Origin: Cerioporus squamosus
Lineage: Eukaryota > Basidiomycota > Agaricomycetes > Polyporales > Polyporaceae
Direction: 5' to 3'
Length of the DNA stretch: 64,000 nt
NCBI GenBank assembly: GCA_022592435.1
Contig: JABYQS010000015.1
Coordinates: 248,001 to 312,000 of the forward strand
Part shown: piece after piece, positions 20,903 to 32,853 of the stretch
How positions within the stretch are numbered: the first letter of the stretch is position 1
Layout of the letters: each line of letters opens with the position of its first letter
Program-made: the position numbers and the translations under genes
Notes under the pieces: generated by a model
The model's database searches: none
Seen by the model: only the letters and a program-made list of their open reading frames with translations
What the model was told of the DNA's origin: nothing

Positions 20903-22304
20903 GTGCTTTTGCAGGTATGTTCTTCTTCAACTTGGGTGTACATGCAGTTAATGGTTTCCACCCGAAGTTCAAGCAACATTCAGGGACAGGATGGACTCTC
21001 TACGGCGTCATCGGCCCAGCAGTCCATTCTGTGTCGCACTTGCTTATTGGGATGCAGTGGAGGGTGAACATCACCCAGCGATCACACCTCGGAATAACAC
21101 ACTCATTTAGTCTTTTTGTAGCCAGATGACATCAGAAGTCGAGGTTGTGAGTACTCTGGATCTCTTTCGTGCAATCCCACGACTGAAGCGTTACAGCTGT
21201 ATTCTATACCAAATGGATCATCCGCATTTGCTGCAATATTCTCGCCAGCTGGTGTCTCTGTTACTCCCGGTCATCCATTTCTTCATTCGCAGCGGGCGAG
21301 ACCATCCTCGGTGTACCACGAACGTGAGAGGTAGCTCGATCGTGATTATTCACCACGTCGTTCCAGGACACCGTGCGCATTCAATCCAATATCCGGGCTT
21401 CATATGAGCGATCATGATTCCCAGGCGTTGTTCTGCTTCGCGGGCCTGGAGTCGGAGTCTGCGTGGCACGAGGTTCTCGCCCTGCGGTCCGCTCTCGAGC
21501 GCCACAAAGGGTGGCCGTGCTACATACAGTTATAGTACCCGAGGTATCTGCACGCTCTCATCCTGCGAGGCCGCTGTCGTCCCGAAGTGACAAGCTTCCT
21601 CAACTTTCGCAACTGGTCTGCGGCCGCCTCGATAAGCCAGCACGGCTTCGCAGAAGGAAGAGTTCCCGGCTCCTCTTGTCGCCGTCTCTGGTGTCCTTCT
21701 TTTGCCTATGGGCGTACACAGCGAGACTGCTGCAGAAGTCTAGATGTCATATGGTTCAGGCATGTCCTGTAACCCTCCTGGAATAACTCGTGGCAGGCGT
21801 GCGGCCCGCCTGCCACGTACCGCATCCTCGTCGCCGGCTCCCCGATCTCCGTATTCCCATCGCTGATACCAAGGCTCTGGTACATGGGGTGAGTTTAAAG
21901 GTTGGATGTACGTACGTACAGTGTACCTCGCGCAAGTGGATATCTCATACCTCATCTGTGTTACTGCATTGATCGATGTTCGTGGTCAGCCAAACTCTGG
22001 TTGCAATCGCGCATTGAGCGGCCGCGCAGCAAGTGTTCACGATGTACGCAATAGTTTTTTGCACGCTGAGCAACTCGCACATCATGACTGGTGCCCTGAG
22101 CCGGACTTCTTTCATCGACTGCATTGAGTCGGCGTCTCGAGGATGCAATGTCTTAGAGTTCTTCCAAGTCGCCGTGTAAAGGTAGCGGCCAACGGACGGG
22201 CGGGGTATAACCAAAGGCATGTAGACCTGGCAACGTAGAATCACAAGTGTACACAGCAGATACAGTAGGCGCATCGAGTCCGTGTCCAGGGTGCCGGTGA
22301 GGCT
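20903..22304. other. Gene-free stretch
   Basis: 1.4 kb with only short frames lacking motifs. It contains a TACGTACGTAC patch near 21,910. Its end borders the 3' end of the minus-strand small gene. I see nothing further. Confidence 0.45.
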
Positions 22305-22791
22305 CTATCGTCTTGAGTTCTTGCTCTTCTTCGGCTTACCCCAAGCCACGTTGTCATCATCAAGCATCTCCGCCTAAACGGCGCACGATAGATATTCAGC
22401 ATTTTATGAAGACGCCGCAACCCGGGTGCACCCACATAGTCACTCCCGCTCGAGGCCGTGGTACTTGTTGACTGAGATGACTTAGAGGGCTGCCGCTGAG
22501 TAGGGATGATAGGCCCCGGCTGAGAGAAGCAAATGTATTGAGCATCACCGAAGCGGAGGACGCAAGAGATAGAAGGGCGCTCACAAGTTGCACGTAAGAT
22601 ACCGGAGATGATGTCGAAGAGCTCTGGCTCATCACGGATGACCGTCGTGACCCGGAGTGCGCGGAGGACTGAATGAACACGCCACGATGCGAGAGGCAGT
22701 CAGCGAGGGTCCACCTGTAGCCCAAGGGATAATGTGGACGTACCTGAGATGACGCTGATGACTTGAACAGTGACAGGCTTGGACGATGCAT
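22305..22791 (-). CDS. Small EMLDDxNxAW-family protein, member 3
   Basis: Four exons with phase-0 introns, mirroring the gene at 7653-8189. Exon 1 is exactly 16 codons (MHRPSLSLFKSSASSQ, donor GTACGT). Exon 2 carries SGSRRSSVMSQ and ends PVSYVQL (donor GTGAGC). Exon 3 is Ser/Thr/Gln-rich (PGPIIPTQRQPSKSSQ). The last exon reads AEMLDDDNVAWGKPKKSKN and stops after SRR. Shared with paralogues: exon 1 length, RRSS...SYV element, position of the terminal motif at the last exon boundary, and the basic tail. No known domain and no secretion signal. Function unknown. Confidence 0.7.
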
Positions 22792-23998
22792 GGCTGGTCA
22801 GGGGAATGGCGGCTTGGAGGCTGGAGTGTTGTATGAAGGAGGGATGGTAATAGAATGCCAAGGGCACACAGACACTGCCAGAGCAGATATAGCTCGAGGG
22901 ATGGCAGCGGAAGACCTACAGGACAGGGATGCCCGCCGAGCGAGTGCTTTATATGCTCAGAACAAGAGGCGCAACCACTCCATCTGGCATCTCTTCTTCC
23001 CATCTTTCGCAGCAGTCTTCGAACTCGCCTCTGTCTCAGGCTCGTGCCACACGGACGCATCCGGCAGCGTGTATGGACCTGCGGACAGAACGACATCTAG
23101 GCATTCACGGAATCGCGATCAAGCCGACTCGGATCGCCTGACGAGGCCGAGCCATAGGCCCGTCTCAAGGCCGCGGTCTCTGGCGCGCGGGTAGAGGACG
23201 GACTTCCGCATAGAAGACGGAAGGAGGTGCAAGGTGCCATACAGTACAGGCCTGGGAGAGATGCTTTAAACTCGAGACCACCCGTCCCGGGCATGCTTCC
23301 CATAAAACCCCGACACGTACACCCATAACGGGAGCACCATTCACAGCCGTTATTTTGGGCGGGCGCAGAACGGTACTGCCCCGTTATAGAGCGGCAGGTT
23401 CATTCAGATGTTCTCGCGAAGAAAAATGAGGCCGATTCAGCGAGCGCAGTTGCTCCTTCTATCGCCATTCCGTCAAACAGAGGACCGCATCAGCCCCTGT
23501 ACAGAGGAATTCTGACCAAAAAGTGGAAGATGCAGGTACATGTCACAGAGTGGCAGATGCACGCATGTTGAATGTAAAGGCGGGGCGCATGATCACCACA
23601 CATACACGCCGCAAGGTTCTGCGCAGCTTCTTGCAGCGTGACCGAGTGCAAGCCATGCGACGTATGGAAGAATCGAATACACTCACGGATATGATGCATC
23701 CACACAGACCAGACACGATGTGTCGAGGAGGGTCAATGATGAATTGATTCGCTCTAGTGGGGATGCGGGGTAATGATTTTGATGGACGCTCTTCTGTCGC
23801 ATAGGACGGCTAAACGTACTGGACCAGTGACGTCCAAGCTGTTATGAGTGTCTGCATACAGTACGCGTCAACTATTGACTGGTCTCGGAAACGGTGAGCT
23901 CACCTACCGTGGGCCCCTTGACATTGTTCCAGGAACACAGCATGTGGGCCGCACCCCGCGCAGCCCGAAGGAAGACGGCTGAGTGACAGGCGCGACAT
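22792..23998. other. Promoter of small gene and gene-free stretch
   Basis: The first 160 bp are leader and promoter of the minus-strand small gene. Beyond 22,960 I see no supportable gene; frames are short and domain-free. Confidence 0.45.
22947..22953 (-). promoter_or_regulatory. TATA box of small gene at 22305-22791
   Basis: TATAAAG on the minus strand 156 bp upstream of the ATG at 22791, identical to the heptamer before the two other family members. Confidence 0.55.
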
Positions 23999-25171
23999 TC
24001 AAGCTGAGAAGTCCGTATGCTTCAAGAGCTCTTCCCACTTGAACTCGCTCGGTCTCTCGTGGAACGCCTTCAGCAGAGCAGCGCGCTCATTAGAGCCCTC
24101 GTTCCACAGATAGAACCGCTGTAGATGTATCGCCAAAAGCTGAGCGTCCGACTGGCTCAACATGAACCGCGCGCCGTCCTCGCCTGTCCCCACACTTGCG
24201 GAGCCTCCAGATGGCGTAATCTCCCCGCGAAGCAGAACAAGTCCATGTGTCTTGACCAGGTCCGTGTAATGCGTCAGCACGAGATAGGGCGTGGCGAAGG
24301 ACTGGCGAGTCTTGTACTCCTGGAGAGGGGTGAAGAGGACAGTCGACGTCTGGGGATTTGACGATGGTTTGGGCGACGAGAAGAGGTCGGCGGCGGTGGT
24401 TGGTTCCGGTGGTGAACCATGGAAGCCCCATTCCATGAGGTAGAACTCGTAAGCAGGTTCACCAGAACTGCCTTCCACCTGCGCATTCTCTCGGGGGACA
24501 GGAAGGACGAATGTCGGGTACTTGGACGCCGCGTCGAGCATCTTCTGGTAAGTCTCGATTGGGACTGTTGCGCAAAGGTAACCTCGTCCTGTGCCTCCAG
24601 AACGGGACTCGTGGTAAGCCCTCCACAGTAGCGAAATCTGTTCTGGTGTATGTGGAGTTTGCAGCAGCTTGTCAAAATTGATAATACTCGACAGAGGCTG
24701 ATCCCTCGCGTAAGCATGAAGTAGGCTCGCGACATTGCCACGAGTGCGTACCTTGACCGGTGAGCTATCCTTCCGAGGAGCACTTGCGGGAGGTGAACCC
24801 GTTGCAGGAGACGATGAAGAAGAGGAAGTACTTGCAGAAGGATCGGACAATACTTCGGACGCCTTGCTGCTCTCCTCCTTCAGTCTCTGCAACCGTTTCT
24901 GCCGCTCCTGCTCCTTCAGCTCTGCTCGAAGATCGTCGACGCTCTTCCCTTGCCTGAGATATTGTGAGCTACTGTAGTGAATCAGAATCTTCGACGATAC
25001 TCACTCCTGGGCACGCCTTCGTAGCTTCTCCGCGTACTTTTCTTCATAGTTAACCCTGGGTGAGGACAAGCCAGCGTCGCGCTTGATGGATGTCGACGAG
25101 AGGAGTCGTAGATTCTTCACAGGCAGGCATCCACGCCGTAGAGAGAAAGGCAGCAATGATCTAGCGAGCAT
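23999..25171 (-). CDS. ATP11: ATP11, F1-ATPase assembly chaperone
   Basis: Mitochondrial chaperone that binds the F1 beta subunit during ATP synthase assembly. The N terminus (MLARSLLPFSLRRGCLPVKN) is a basic amphipathic presequence. NYEEKYAEKLRRRAQ, interrupted by one intron near 24,955-25,003, leads into a coiled coil (LRAELKEQERQKRLQRLKEE) and a Ser-rich linker. The conserved domain then follows: LSSIINFDKL, ISLLWRAYHESR, GYLCATVPIETYQKML, YEFYLMEWGFHG, VLFTPLQEYKTRQSFATPYL, LTHYTDLVKTHGLVLLRGEI, and C-terminal LQRFYLW. Length (~370 aa) matches fungal Atp11. Divergent from the glycosyltransferase gene across 218 bp. Confidence 0.93.
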
Positions 25172-25389
25172 TATTGGACCAATAGTTCCGCGGATAGTAG
25201 TATTAGTGTGGTGGTAAAGTGGTCGAGGGCAAGGAGGGAAGGAGCGCTGGCAGCAACGGAGCGCTCGCAGGAGGTGAGCAGGAAAGGAAATTCCCGACGC
25301 GACACCTCTTGATCCTAGCCTCCATCATCCAGTTCATCGGCCTCTGACTTCCCTTAGCTGCCCATCAGGACGGCGCGCACGGTGACAAA

Positions 25390-27287
25390 ATGAGCGGAAG
25401 CACTGTGCTGAAGCTTCTGCACATATCAATTGGACTCTACGTCGTTGTCGCTGTTATCCATACTACCTGGCTTTACCTGCTGTTACCGTTGTCGCGTTGC
25501 TCCTGGCGGTCGACAAATTCTGGGCCTGCAATTTCTTATCATGCCGACCGATTATCTCAGAGTACGGGCTCGAACGTCCCCGAGATCAACCTCGATCTGG
25601 ATCTCGCAGTTCTTCTGGACGACAACCACTGGGCAGACGTTTCGACTTCGCGGTACGCGTCCTCAGAGCGAGTGCAACTCCCCCGCTCCAGGGTCTCTGC
25701 TCGCAAGATAGGGCGCATCTCAGGCTATGGAGTGAACGGAGAGACCCTGATGTCCAAGGCTTTCTCTGAAGCTATGCATCCGACGCGCATCATCCCGTTC
25801 TACTTCAAGGCCAGCCATCCCGTCGATCCGGACGACGTTACGATTACCACTCTAGTGACAAGCAATAGATTCCGGGTCTTCAAGCAGCTTGTTGAACGCT
25901 ATCGCGGCCCCATCTCCGTCACCATCCATATCCCGCTGCCTCTGCACTCCTCGTTCTCGACTCTGAAGCCAGACCATCCTTCCCGCGCCGCTCTGAGCAA
26001 TCTCCACGCCCTATATGCGTCGTCTCCTCTGTTCTCCCGATACGTCGACGTCCATCTGGCCCTGTCGCCCTTCTCTAGCGCTCTTTCTCCTGGGGCCAGC
26101 TCCAGCATGGAAGGCGAAGGCGGCCGGCAGTTCAACGTCTGGCGGAATGCCGCACGCCTCTTCGCACGGACTGACTTTGTCATGATGCTCGACGTCGACT
26201 TTGCAGTCTGCACCGACTGGCGCGGTTTCATCCGAGACTCTCTTCTGGCGGCCTCCTCCAACCCAATCCGTCACACTGTTCGCACACTCCACCGTGCCCA
26301 GACGTACATTCCAGATGGCGCGAACAGCACAGAAATAGTCCAGCGGCTCCGCGAAGGCTCCGTGGCACTTGTCGTGCCTGCTTTTGAACATGTAAAGCAA
26401 GAGGACGGCGTGGACCAGCGCAGCTTCCCCGGGGATAAGCAGGCGAGTAGTTTGCCGCGTCATCGTTCCGGATAACCCCTTCCGCAAACGGTGGTACCCC
26501 CTCGAACTCTGAGCAAATAGCTGACTAGGGCCCCGCAGACCTTAGTCAAGTTAGCGCAAGCTAAGCCACCTGTCGTCGCGTCCTTCCATGCCTCCTGGGC
26601 ACCCGGGCACAGTAGCACCGACTATGAGAAATACTACTCGATCCCAGCGGGCTCGGGCGGCATCTACAAGGTTGAGCAGTACCAGAGTGCGTACGAACCG
26701 TATGTCATTACGAACAAACGTGTCAGCTGGTCAGTTCTTCCTCAGCGCAAGGTTTCGAACGTCTCTAATTTTCGCCTGCACATCGTGTAGGTGCGACGAA
26801 CGATTCGCTGGCTATGGCGGGAATAAAGCGGCCTGTCTCTTCGAGATGTACCTCAGCGGCGTTTCCTTCTACGTCCTCTCAGATCACTTCCTCATTCATC
26901 AAAGCCATAAATACGAAGAAGAGGCGCGAAGGGAAGAGGTGCGAGATTTTGGACTTCGCTACGCTCGGACTATAGTTGAGCCTCTGCAGCGCAAGTCGAA
27001 CAGGAAGGTGTATGCCGACTTCAAAGAAGAGTCATGCCTCCGGTACGCCGTCTTTCTTCGGGAAATCAGCCAATCTCACGGCACCCGTGATTCCAAGATA
27101 TCTCTACCGCTACTATCGCGAGGGTACGCTGCACACCGAGCGCGCTGCCAATGCCAGAGAAGAGTGCAAGAAAATCAAGAATATCTCGAAGACCGTCTCG
27201 CAGGTAACATCGCCCATGATAGTCCATCCAGAGTCATTCAGTGTTGACGCTCTACGTCCCCTCTTACTTCAGCTGATCAATGGATGA
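25390..27287 (+). CDS. LARGE/B4GAT1-like (GT49) glycosyltransferase
   Basis: Type II membrane glycosyltransferase, probably Golgi. Exon 1 starts MSGSTVLKLLHIS with an N-terminal transmembrane anchor. Core features are RIIPFYFKASHP, VTSNRFRVFKQLVERYRGPI, FNVWRNAARLFARTDFVMML followed by D-V-D (metal-binding DxD), then AVCTDWR, ALVVPAFEH, GYGGNKAACLFEMYLSGVSF and FLIHQSHKYEEE. These fit the GT49 fold of LARGE and B4GAT1. The first intron (26443-26538) uses a GC donor (CAG|GCGAGT) because the nearby GT would break the frame. Further introns lie near 26730-26790, 26940 and 27042-27097. After the last of these the frame reads YLYRYYREGTLHTERAANA to a stop at 27287. Acceptor sugar unknown. Confidence 0.82.
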
Positions 27288-27710
27288 GCTTCTTGCTGCA
27301 TTCATGTCTCGTGCCTTGTAAAGCAATTCCCGCTACCACCCTCTCGGCAGAAGTGAGGCTCTCGCAAAGCATTCTCAAGCATCTCTTCGCTTTACGCTGT
27401 ATGATTGATTGTATCGTATATGCAATGTACATTACTCCCCCTTGATTGGCATTACGACTCCCACTCGTGAGCTCTAGGATATCCTGGCGGCACCGATACC
27501 ACAACACCGACGTTCAAACCACCGGCACCGTGCGTATCTGCGATAAGCATCCATGACGTCCTCGCTGTCAGTGTCCCTTCCCTGTCCATGAGCACGACAC
27601 CACATAAATGGCATCGCCGAACACCCGCCAGAGCCATGCCCAGAGTGCGGCTTCTTTCTCTCGCGAGTGCCAGCACGGTAACCGAACAGACGTGCTTCGC
27701 GGCGTGAGTA
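27288..27710. other. Intergenic, convergent 3' ends
   Basis: Between the stops of a plus-strand and a minus-strand gene. No coding sequence supported. Confidence 0.55.
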
Positions 27711-30440
27711 TCATAGTGCCCAGATTTTGACGACCGAGTCCCGCCCGCCCGAGACCATGTATCGGTCCATATACCGGAGGCGTTCGACGGGGCGTGTGTG
27801 CCCGTTCGTCAAAAGCGTGGACTGCTGCATGCTCGTCCGGTTGTATATCTGGGAAAGACAGGAGACAAATGGTCAGCGTTCCGTCCGGCGGCCGCAGGAG
27901 AAGCGCGCAATGAGGCTACGACACTGCCAAAACGGCAAGGAAGCGCACCTTGATGCCGTTCTCGCCCGTCGCGGCGACGATCTTGCGGGTATCGAACTGC
28001 AGGGCCGTGACGGCATGGTCGTACTTCAGCGTCTCAAAGATGCCGCCCGTGCGCACGTCCCAGATCTGTGAATGTAAAAACGGAAACAATGAAACTCGAT
28101 GGCAGGGGAAGGAACCACACTCGATGAGAGACGTACTCGGATAGACTTGTCGAGACTGCCGCTGACAATGTGCAGCTCGTCGAACTGGAGACATGTGACA
28201 GGCCCGGTGTGCCCGAGTAGAGTACGATGGGGCTGGCCAGTGCGCACTACGTCCGAACGTCAGTTACTGGCCACGAAGACATGGAGAAGCAAGTGATATT
28301 GAACTCACTGTCCCACATCCTGACCGCACCGTCTCCGCTGCCGCTGACGAGAGCGTAACCCCAGAACTGCAAGGCACCAACGAAATCCTGGTACAACTCC
28401 CATGTGCCGTCCGCATACGGGGGGTCGGTACGGCGAATGTACCCGCGGCGGCCGCGGCTCCGGGGAACAGATGAGCGGGGAGGGCAGTACCAGGCGCCGC
28501 CGTTGGTGGATGCGAGATTGCCCACAAGATGTCCATAGTCATGACGCATTGGCCAGTGTTGAGGTCCCACTGACGCATCGTCTTGTCCGACGCACCCGTC
28601 ACCTGAGGTCGATCAGCATATGCAGAACAGAACATTGGACTATGGCACATACCAAGCACTCATCCTCGAAGTACATCGTGGACACCGCCTTCGTGTGCCC
28701 TTCTAATGTCCGGACACACGGTCCTTCTCGCTCCACTGCACTTGCGGGACGACTGCTCTCACTTCCGCTTTGTCGGATGCCGTTTGCCCGCTCTTCTGTT
28801 GTCTCGTCCTCTTCTGCCACATCACTGAGGCTGAGCATCTCTCCGGACTCCCACTCTTCGTCTTCGTCCACTTGCCGCAGGTCCCAGACCCGTACGGTCC
28901 CATCCTCGCTGCCAGTCAAGCAGATGTGGTCTTCGACTTGGATGCACTTCACCGTCCCGCGGTGCCCGCGCAAGCGGCCGATCTCCTCCCCAGTGAGCAG
29001 GTCCCACACGCGTGGTTGCGTGTCATCTTGGCTCGCACTAACAAGGGTGCCGTAAGGTTCGGAGAAGTCGAGCGCAGTGATAGGTGTCGTGTGGCTTTCC
29101 AGTGACTAGGGAAGAGGGGAAAAGAGACAGAGGGTATGAGAAACATCCTAAGCCACATGGGAGTAGAAAGTACCATGAAAGCCATCCCTGGTGGGAGTTC
29201 GTCGTGTTCTGATGGCAAGAACGCGGGACCTTTCCGTCTCCTTGAGCTTGGTGGCAAGTGAGCGGAGCGGGAGAGACTCCTGGCAGGTTGACTTGCAGAC
29301 TCCTCTAGCTCTAGACGTTCTCGGACGCCTTCCACTACCGATCCACACAGTCTGAGACGCCATGGCGAGGTAGACACGAAAGAGGCACGTACACTCGTCA
29401 TCCAGCTCCAGCTCCTCCTCCTGCAGTCTGAGCAAGTCCTGTTCCAGCTTCGCTCGGATGGCATCCAACGCTTCGATCTTGTGAGAAATCTCCTCAATCT
29501 CGCTGTTTATGAGAGTCTGGGATGGTTGCCTTGAGGGACCAGAGGAGCACGAGAGACTGTGAAGCACGCACCCTGCGAACGTGGATATTCTCCTTGTCGC
29601 GCTCAATCTCATGTGTCTGCCGGATGAGCTCGTCTGCCCCAAAGTGCTTGGTCGCACTAAGACTCTGCCTCCCTTTCCGCTTGGCTTTGACCTTCCTTCC
29701 TCGCTGTGTCCGCTCTGCCCGTCCGACCATAACCACGTCATCCTCACTTGCCACGCTCTCCCCATCGTGGTCTTCGTCGTCACCCAGCATACCTCTCGCC
29801 CCTAAGCTCATCCTCTTCAGCCCCAGCCTCGGCGTGTCCACATTCCTCGTCTGTCTCCTCCGTATACGGCTCTTCTCTGCACTTGGGATGGTCGCCTTGA
29901 AGCCTCGGAGCAGAGAAACGTTCTGTGCGACGTCGTCAGGTTCGGGGACTTCTTGATCCAAGAGTTCTTCGGTGGCCTCGACGATCTGGAGGTCGCGCGA
30001 CGTCACCCGGCGCGAGCCGAAGCCGAGACGCAGGGGAGCGCGTCCGAGCGTAGCAAAGTCGACAGTTGAGCTACCTCCACCAACGGACGAGCGAGGCCTT
30101 CCTGAGACGGTTGCTGCACCAATCATGCGTGGGGTCATAATCACGGGGGCCACTGGAGGGGAAACCACCGCGAGCAGATGGAGCAACAGAGATGACGGTT
30201 TGCCTACTCAGCCTCCTGCTTGTTAGGTAGACCACAGAGAGAACACGCACAGTCTGCAAGGATTTTGGCCGAGTCATGTTTGCGAGACGTGAACGGCGAC
30301 AGAATGGCCTTGGATACTGCGTCAAACTTGCTGGAGCCAGACGAGGTGCTGCTGGTGCTGCCTCCTGGCAATGGCTCAGGCGCGGCGCGCTTCTTGTCTT
30401 TGTTGGGTCCAGAAGTCTTGCTCGAGCTCGAGGACGCCAT
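27711..30440 (-). CDS. MDV1: MDV1/CAF4-like mitochondrial division WD40 adaptor
   Basis: Adaptor that links the outer-membrane receptor Fis1 to the dynamin Dnm1 in mitochondrial fission. The N-terminal exon ([17 protein letters not shown], then [17 protein letters not shown]) leads to a long disordered region and a coiled coil ([37 protein letters not shown]). A seven-blade WD40 region follows with repeats such as [91 protein letters not shown] and a final [13 protein letters not shown] at the stop. Introns split several blades. Order and spacing (N-terminal helices, coiled coil, WD40) match Mdv1. An acidic insert ([16 protein letters not shown]) lies within the propeller. Confidence 0.88.
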
Positions 30441-30692
30441 GATGGTCGTTGCCCGTCAGGGCGAGGGTTGTGGACGAAGATGAGGAGCCGCGTCGCTTGT
30501 CTGCACACCGCGACGCGTCCGAAGCGCCGGCACGTGCAACTTCGTCACTACTACACCCGACTACGCCGAAGCCACTGGCAGAAGGGGAAGAGGCGGACGA
30601 AATGCTACAGAGTGGTATTGCTTGACAATCTATGTGTGGATATCCGGTTACAGTACAGCATTATTGAATCCTAGAATAATCTCTTGCGCCAG

Positions 30693-31618
30693 TTATACAT
30701 GGGAAGTAGGCCAGCCGAAGTCGAGGACCATGGCGAAGCCGAACCTTCGTAGGTCGTACTCGCGACGTAGCCACGGCAGTCGCATCGAGAGTTGCTCCGG
30801 GCTCATGATGACCTTCGACGGATTTGAGGGGTTAGGCTGGGGAACCGATTGCTTGCCTGACGGAGATGGTTCTCGTGTGGGCTCGGGGTCTTCTGCTGGG
30901 GAGGTAAAGGACGGGGATGCGCTCGTGGTCCTCGCTCTGGCGCGTAGCCTCTGCGCTACTCTCCAGATCAAGCTCTCTGGGAAGCTCAGGCTCGGGGAGG
31001 GTGTCGCCTCCGGCACAGCGGTTTCATCCTCTGGGATCTCGCACGTACCCGAACCCACGTCCTGCTCTCCTCCAGCTGCCTCGCACTGCTGCTTCTCGCG
31101 CACCCTCTCTTCCGCGACCATCTCCTTTTCTAGACTCTCCTTCACTCGCCTAACCGACAATTCCTCCCATTTTGTGGTGTTGAAAGGTGCAAAGAAGCCC
31201 TGCGAGAGGTCGCACCAGCAGCGATCGGCAACGGGAATTATGGTAGGGAGCTTCTCGTCCGGTAGGTTGGGGAGGAACAAGCGCAGTGCATCAGCGTATG
31301 TTGTCACGTTCTCCGACCATGGCCGCACGAGAGGGGTCTCGATGGGGACTGGAGGCCAGTAGCATGTCGACATGAACATAGCTGTGAGTAGGACCATGCA
31401 ATAGAAACTACATCGTTGTTCAGCGTGTCTTCATGCGCCATAGCTGAAGTGACACTCACCATGGCCGAGCATGCATGGTAGTCGAGAACAGAAACAGCAG
31501 GAGGAAGTATGGTGGCGCAATGGGTATTGGGAGCAACACCAATGGCAGGTACCATCGTGTGCACCTAGCGAAAGTAATGAGCCTCCCGCAGGCAATCATG
31601 CATCACTACTCACCACAT
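30693..31618 (-). CDS. Two-helix membrane protein, unrecognised
   Basis: The large terminal exon (downstream of ~31,396) and the exon before it join in frame. A hydrophobic segment (WYLPLVLLPIPIAPPYFLLL) and a second one (FYCMVLLTAMFMSTCYWPPV) precede a soluble region with PWSENVTTYADALRLFLPNL and RCWCDLSQGFFAPFNTTKWE. A coiled, acidic/basic helix (VRRVKESLEKEMVAEERVRE), a Pro/Ser/Thr linker and a conserved-looking C terminus (LSMRLPWLRREYDLRRFGFA) follow. The start at 31618 gives a two-codon first exon and is uncertain; the frame is open ~80 nt further upstream. Same strand as the MDV1-like gene, whose ATG lies 252 bp downstream of this stop. I do not recognise the family. Confidence 0.55.
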
Positions 31619-32853
31619 CCTGAACAATGTACCGAACTTCCAGCACTGTCTGACAAGTTTGCGATCCCCGACGCAGACCAGTCGTAGACAGAGCTCTCAG
31701 ATTGACAATGATACAAACGGCGAGAGGATGCGAGGGAAAGGTATCAGCTCGAACGAACTCATAAGACAATAGTAATCAATCCCGTTTGAAACTTCTATAG
31801 TAAATCATCTCGAACGGATTAGGAAAGTGCCCTTTCTATAGATGGTAAGTTGGCACGTTCAGCTGCACAGGCTGCTCTCTTTCCTGCAGATTCACAATGT
31901 AATGGAAGTATAACTCCCTCTCTGTTGCCTGCAAGCGTTGCGGAGGCAGTCCGAGAGGGAGGGAGGCTATAGACATCGAAATCGGAGAGAGCGCCGGCCA
32001 GCGCTTGAGCTGTGGGTTCTGTTCCCGAAAGCCAATGTAGAAGCGGACCTCCAATACCACTTCGCGGAGTTCAAGTGTGCATTAAGTGACATGATCTCCG
32101 CTTGACCTCACGACGATGGACGGTAGCGAGCGAGTGAGACTGACGTTCAAGCTCAAGCTCGCAGTCGCTCAGATATGTAAACCCTGAAGACGGCGGCGCA
32201 CGAGGGGGGGCGCAGCCCACCCGAGTGCGCCGGTGTTATGGATCTCTGAGTAGCTCATGCACCTCGGCTTTTCCGTGACAAGGGCACGGGTAGACGCTAG
32301 TGTAGTAAGAGTCAGTCATTAGTAGAACTAATAGGGATGTAATAAATCGCACACCAACGGACTAAAGTCAGTACTAATCCTTATTTGGACTCCGATGGTG
32401 ACACAAGATCGGGAGTAAGCCTGCGAAAGGCGCCCATTACGTCTCACGCCCCTAACACTGCAAAGAGAGCATCCTTTCCTGGGTTAGTAAAGGCATAAAA
32501 ATTGGGTTGCTGAAAGTAAGAGTTTTATGATATCTAAAATCCTGCACGTAACCCCCTTACACTTGCCACAATAGGTCTATAAGCCTTCCAAATCTGCCTA
32601 AACGAGACTTTCCTTGGAGGCTTACCGTCTCGTAAACGTAAAATATCCCACCTGGCGGAATCAAGGAAGGTTATCATTTTGCCAGGATTTCAGCAGGGCG
32701 GAAAGGATGCGTCCGTTGCAGTGTAATAGGCGCGTGCGGGGAGCGCGTCGGGTAGACGCCTAGAAGTTCTCCTCACTTCGAGAGCGTTCTTCAGTTCCTC
32801 CCCATTAATATCGACCTTCGAGCTCACCATCGCCAACGACGACCAGATCCAAA
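31619..32853. other. Gene-free stretch with an AT-richer block
   Basis: No supportable gene. From about 32,300 to 32,680 the sequence is clearly AT-richer than its surroundings, with paired words such as agtcagtcatta / aaagtcagtac, which could be a decayed transposon fragment or LTR remnant. The last ~100 bp are leader for the p23 gene. Confidence 0.4.
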
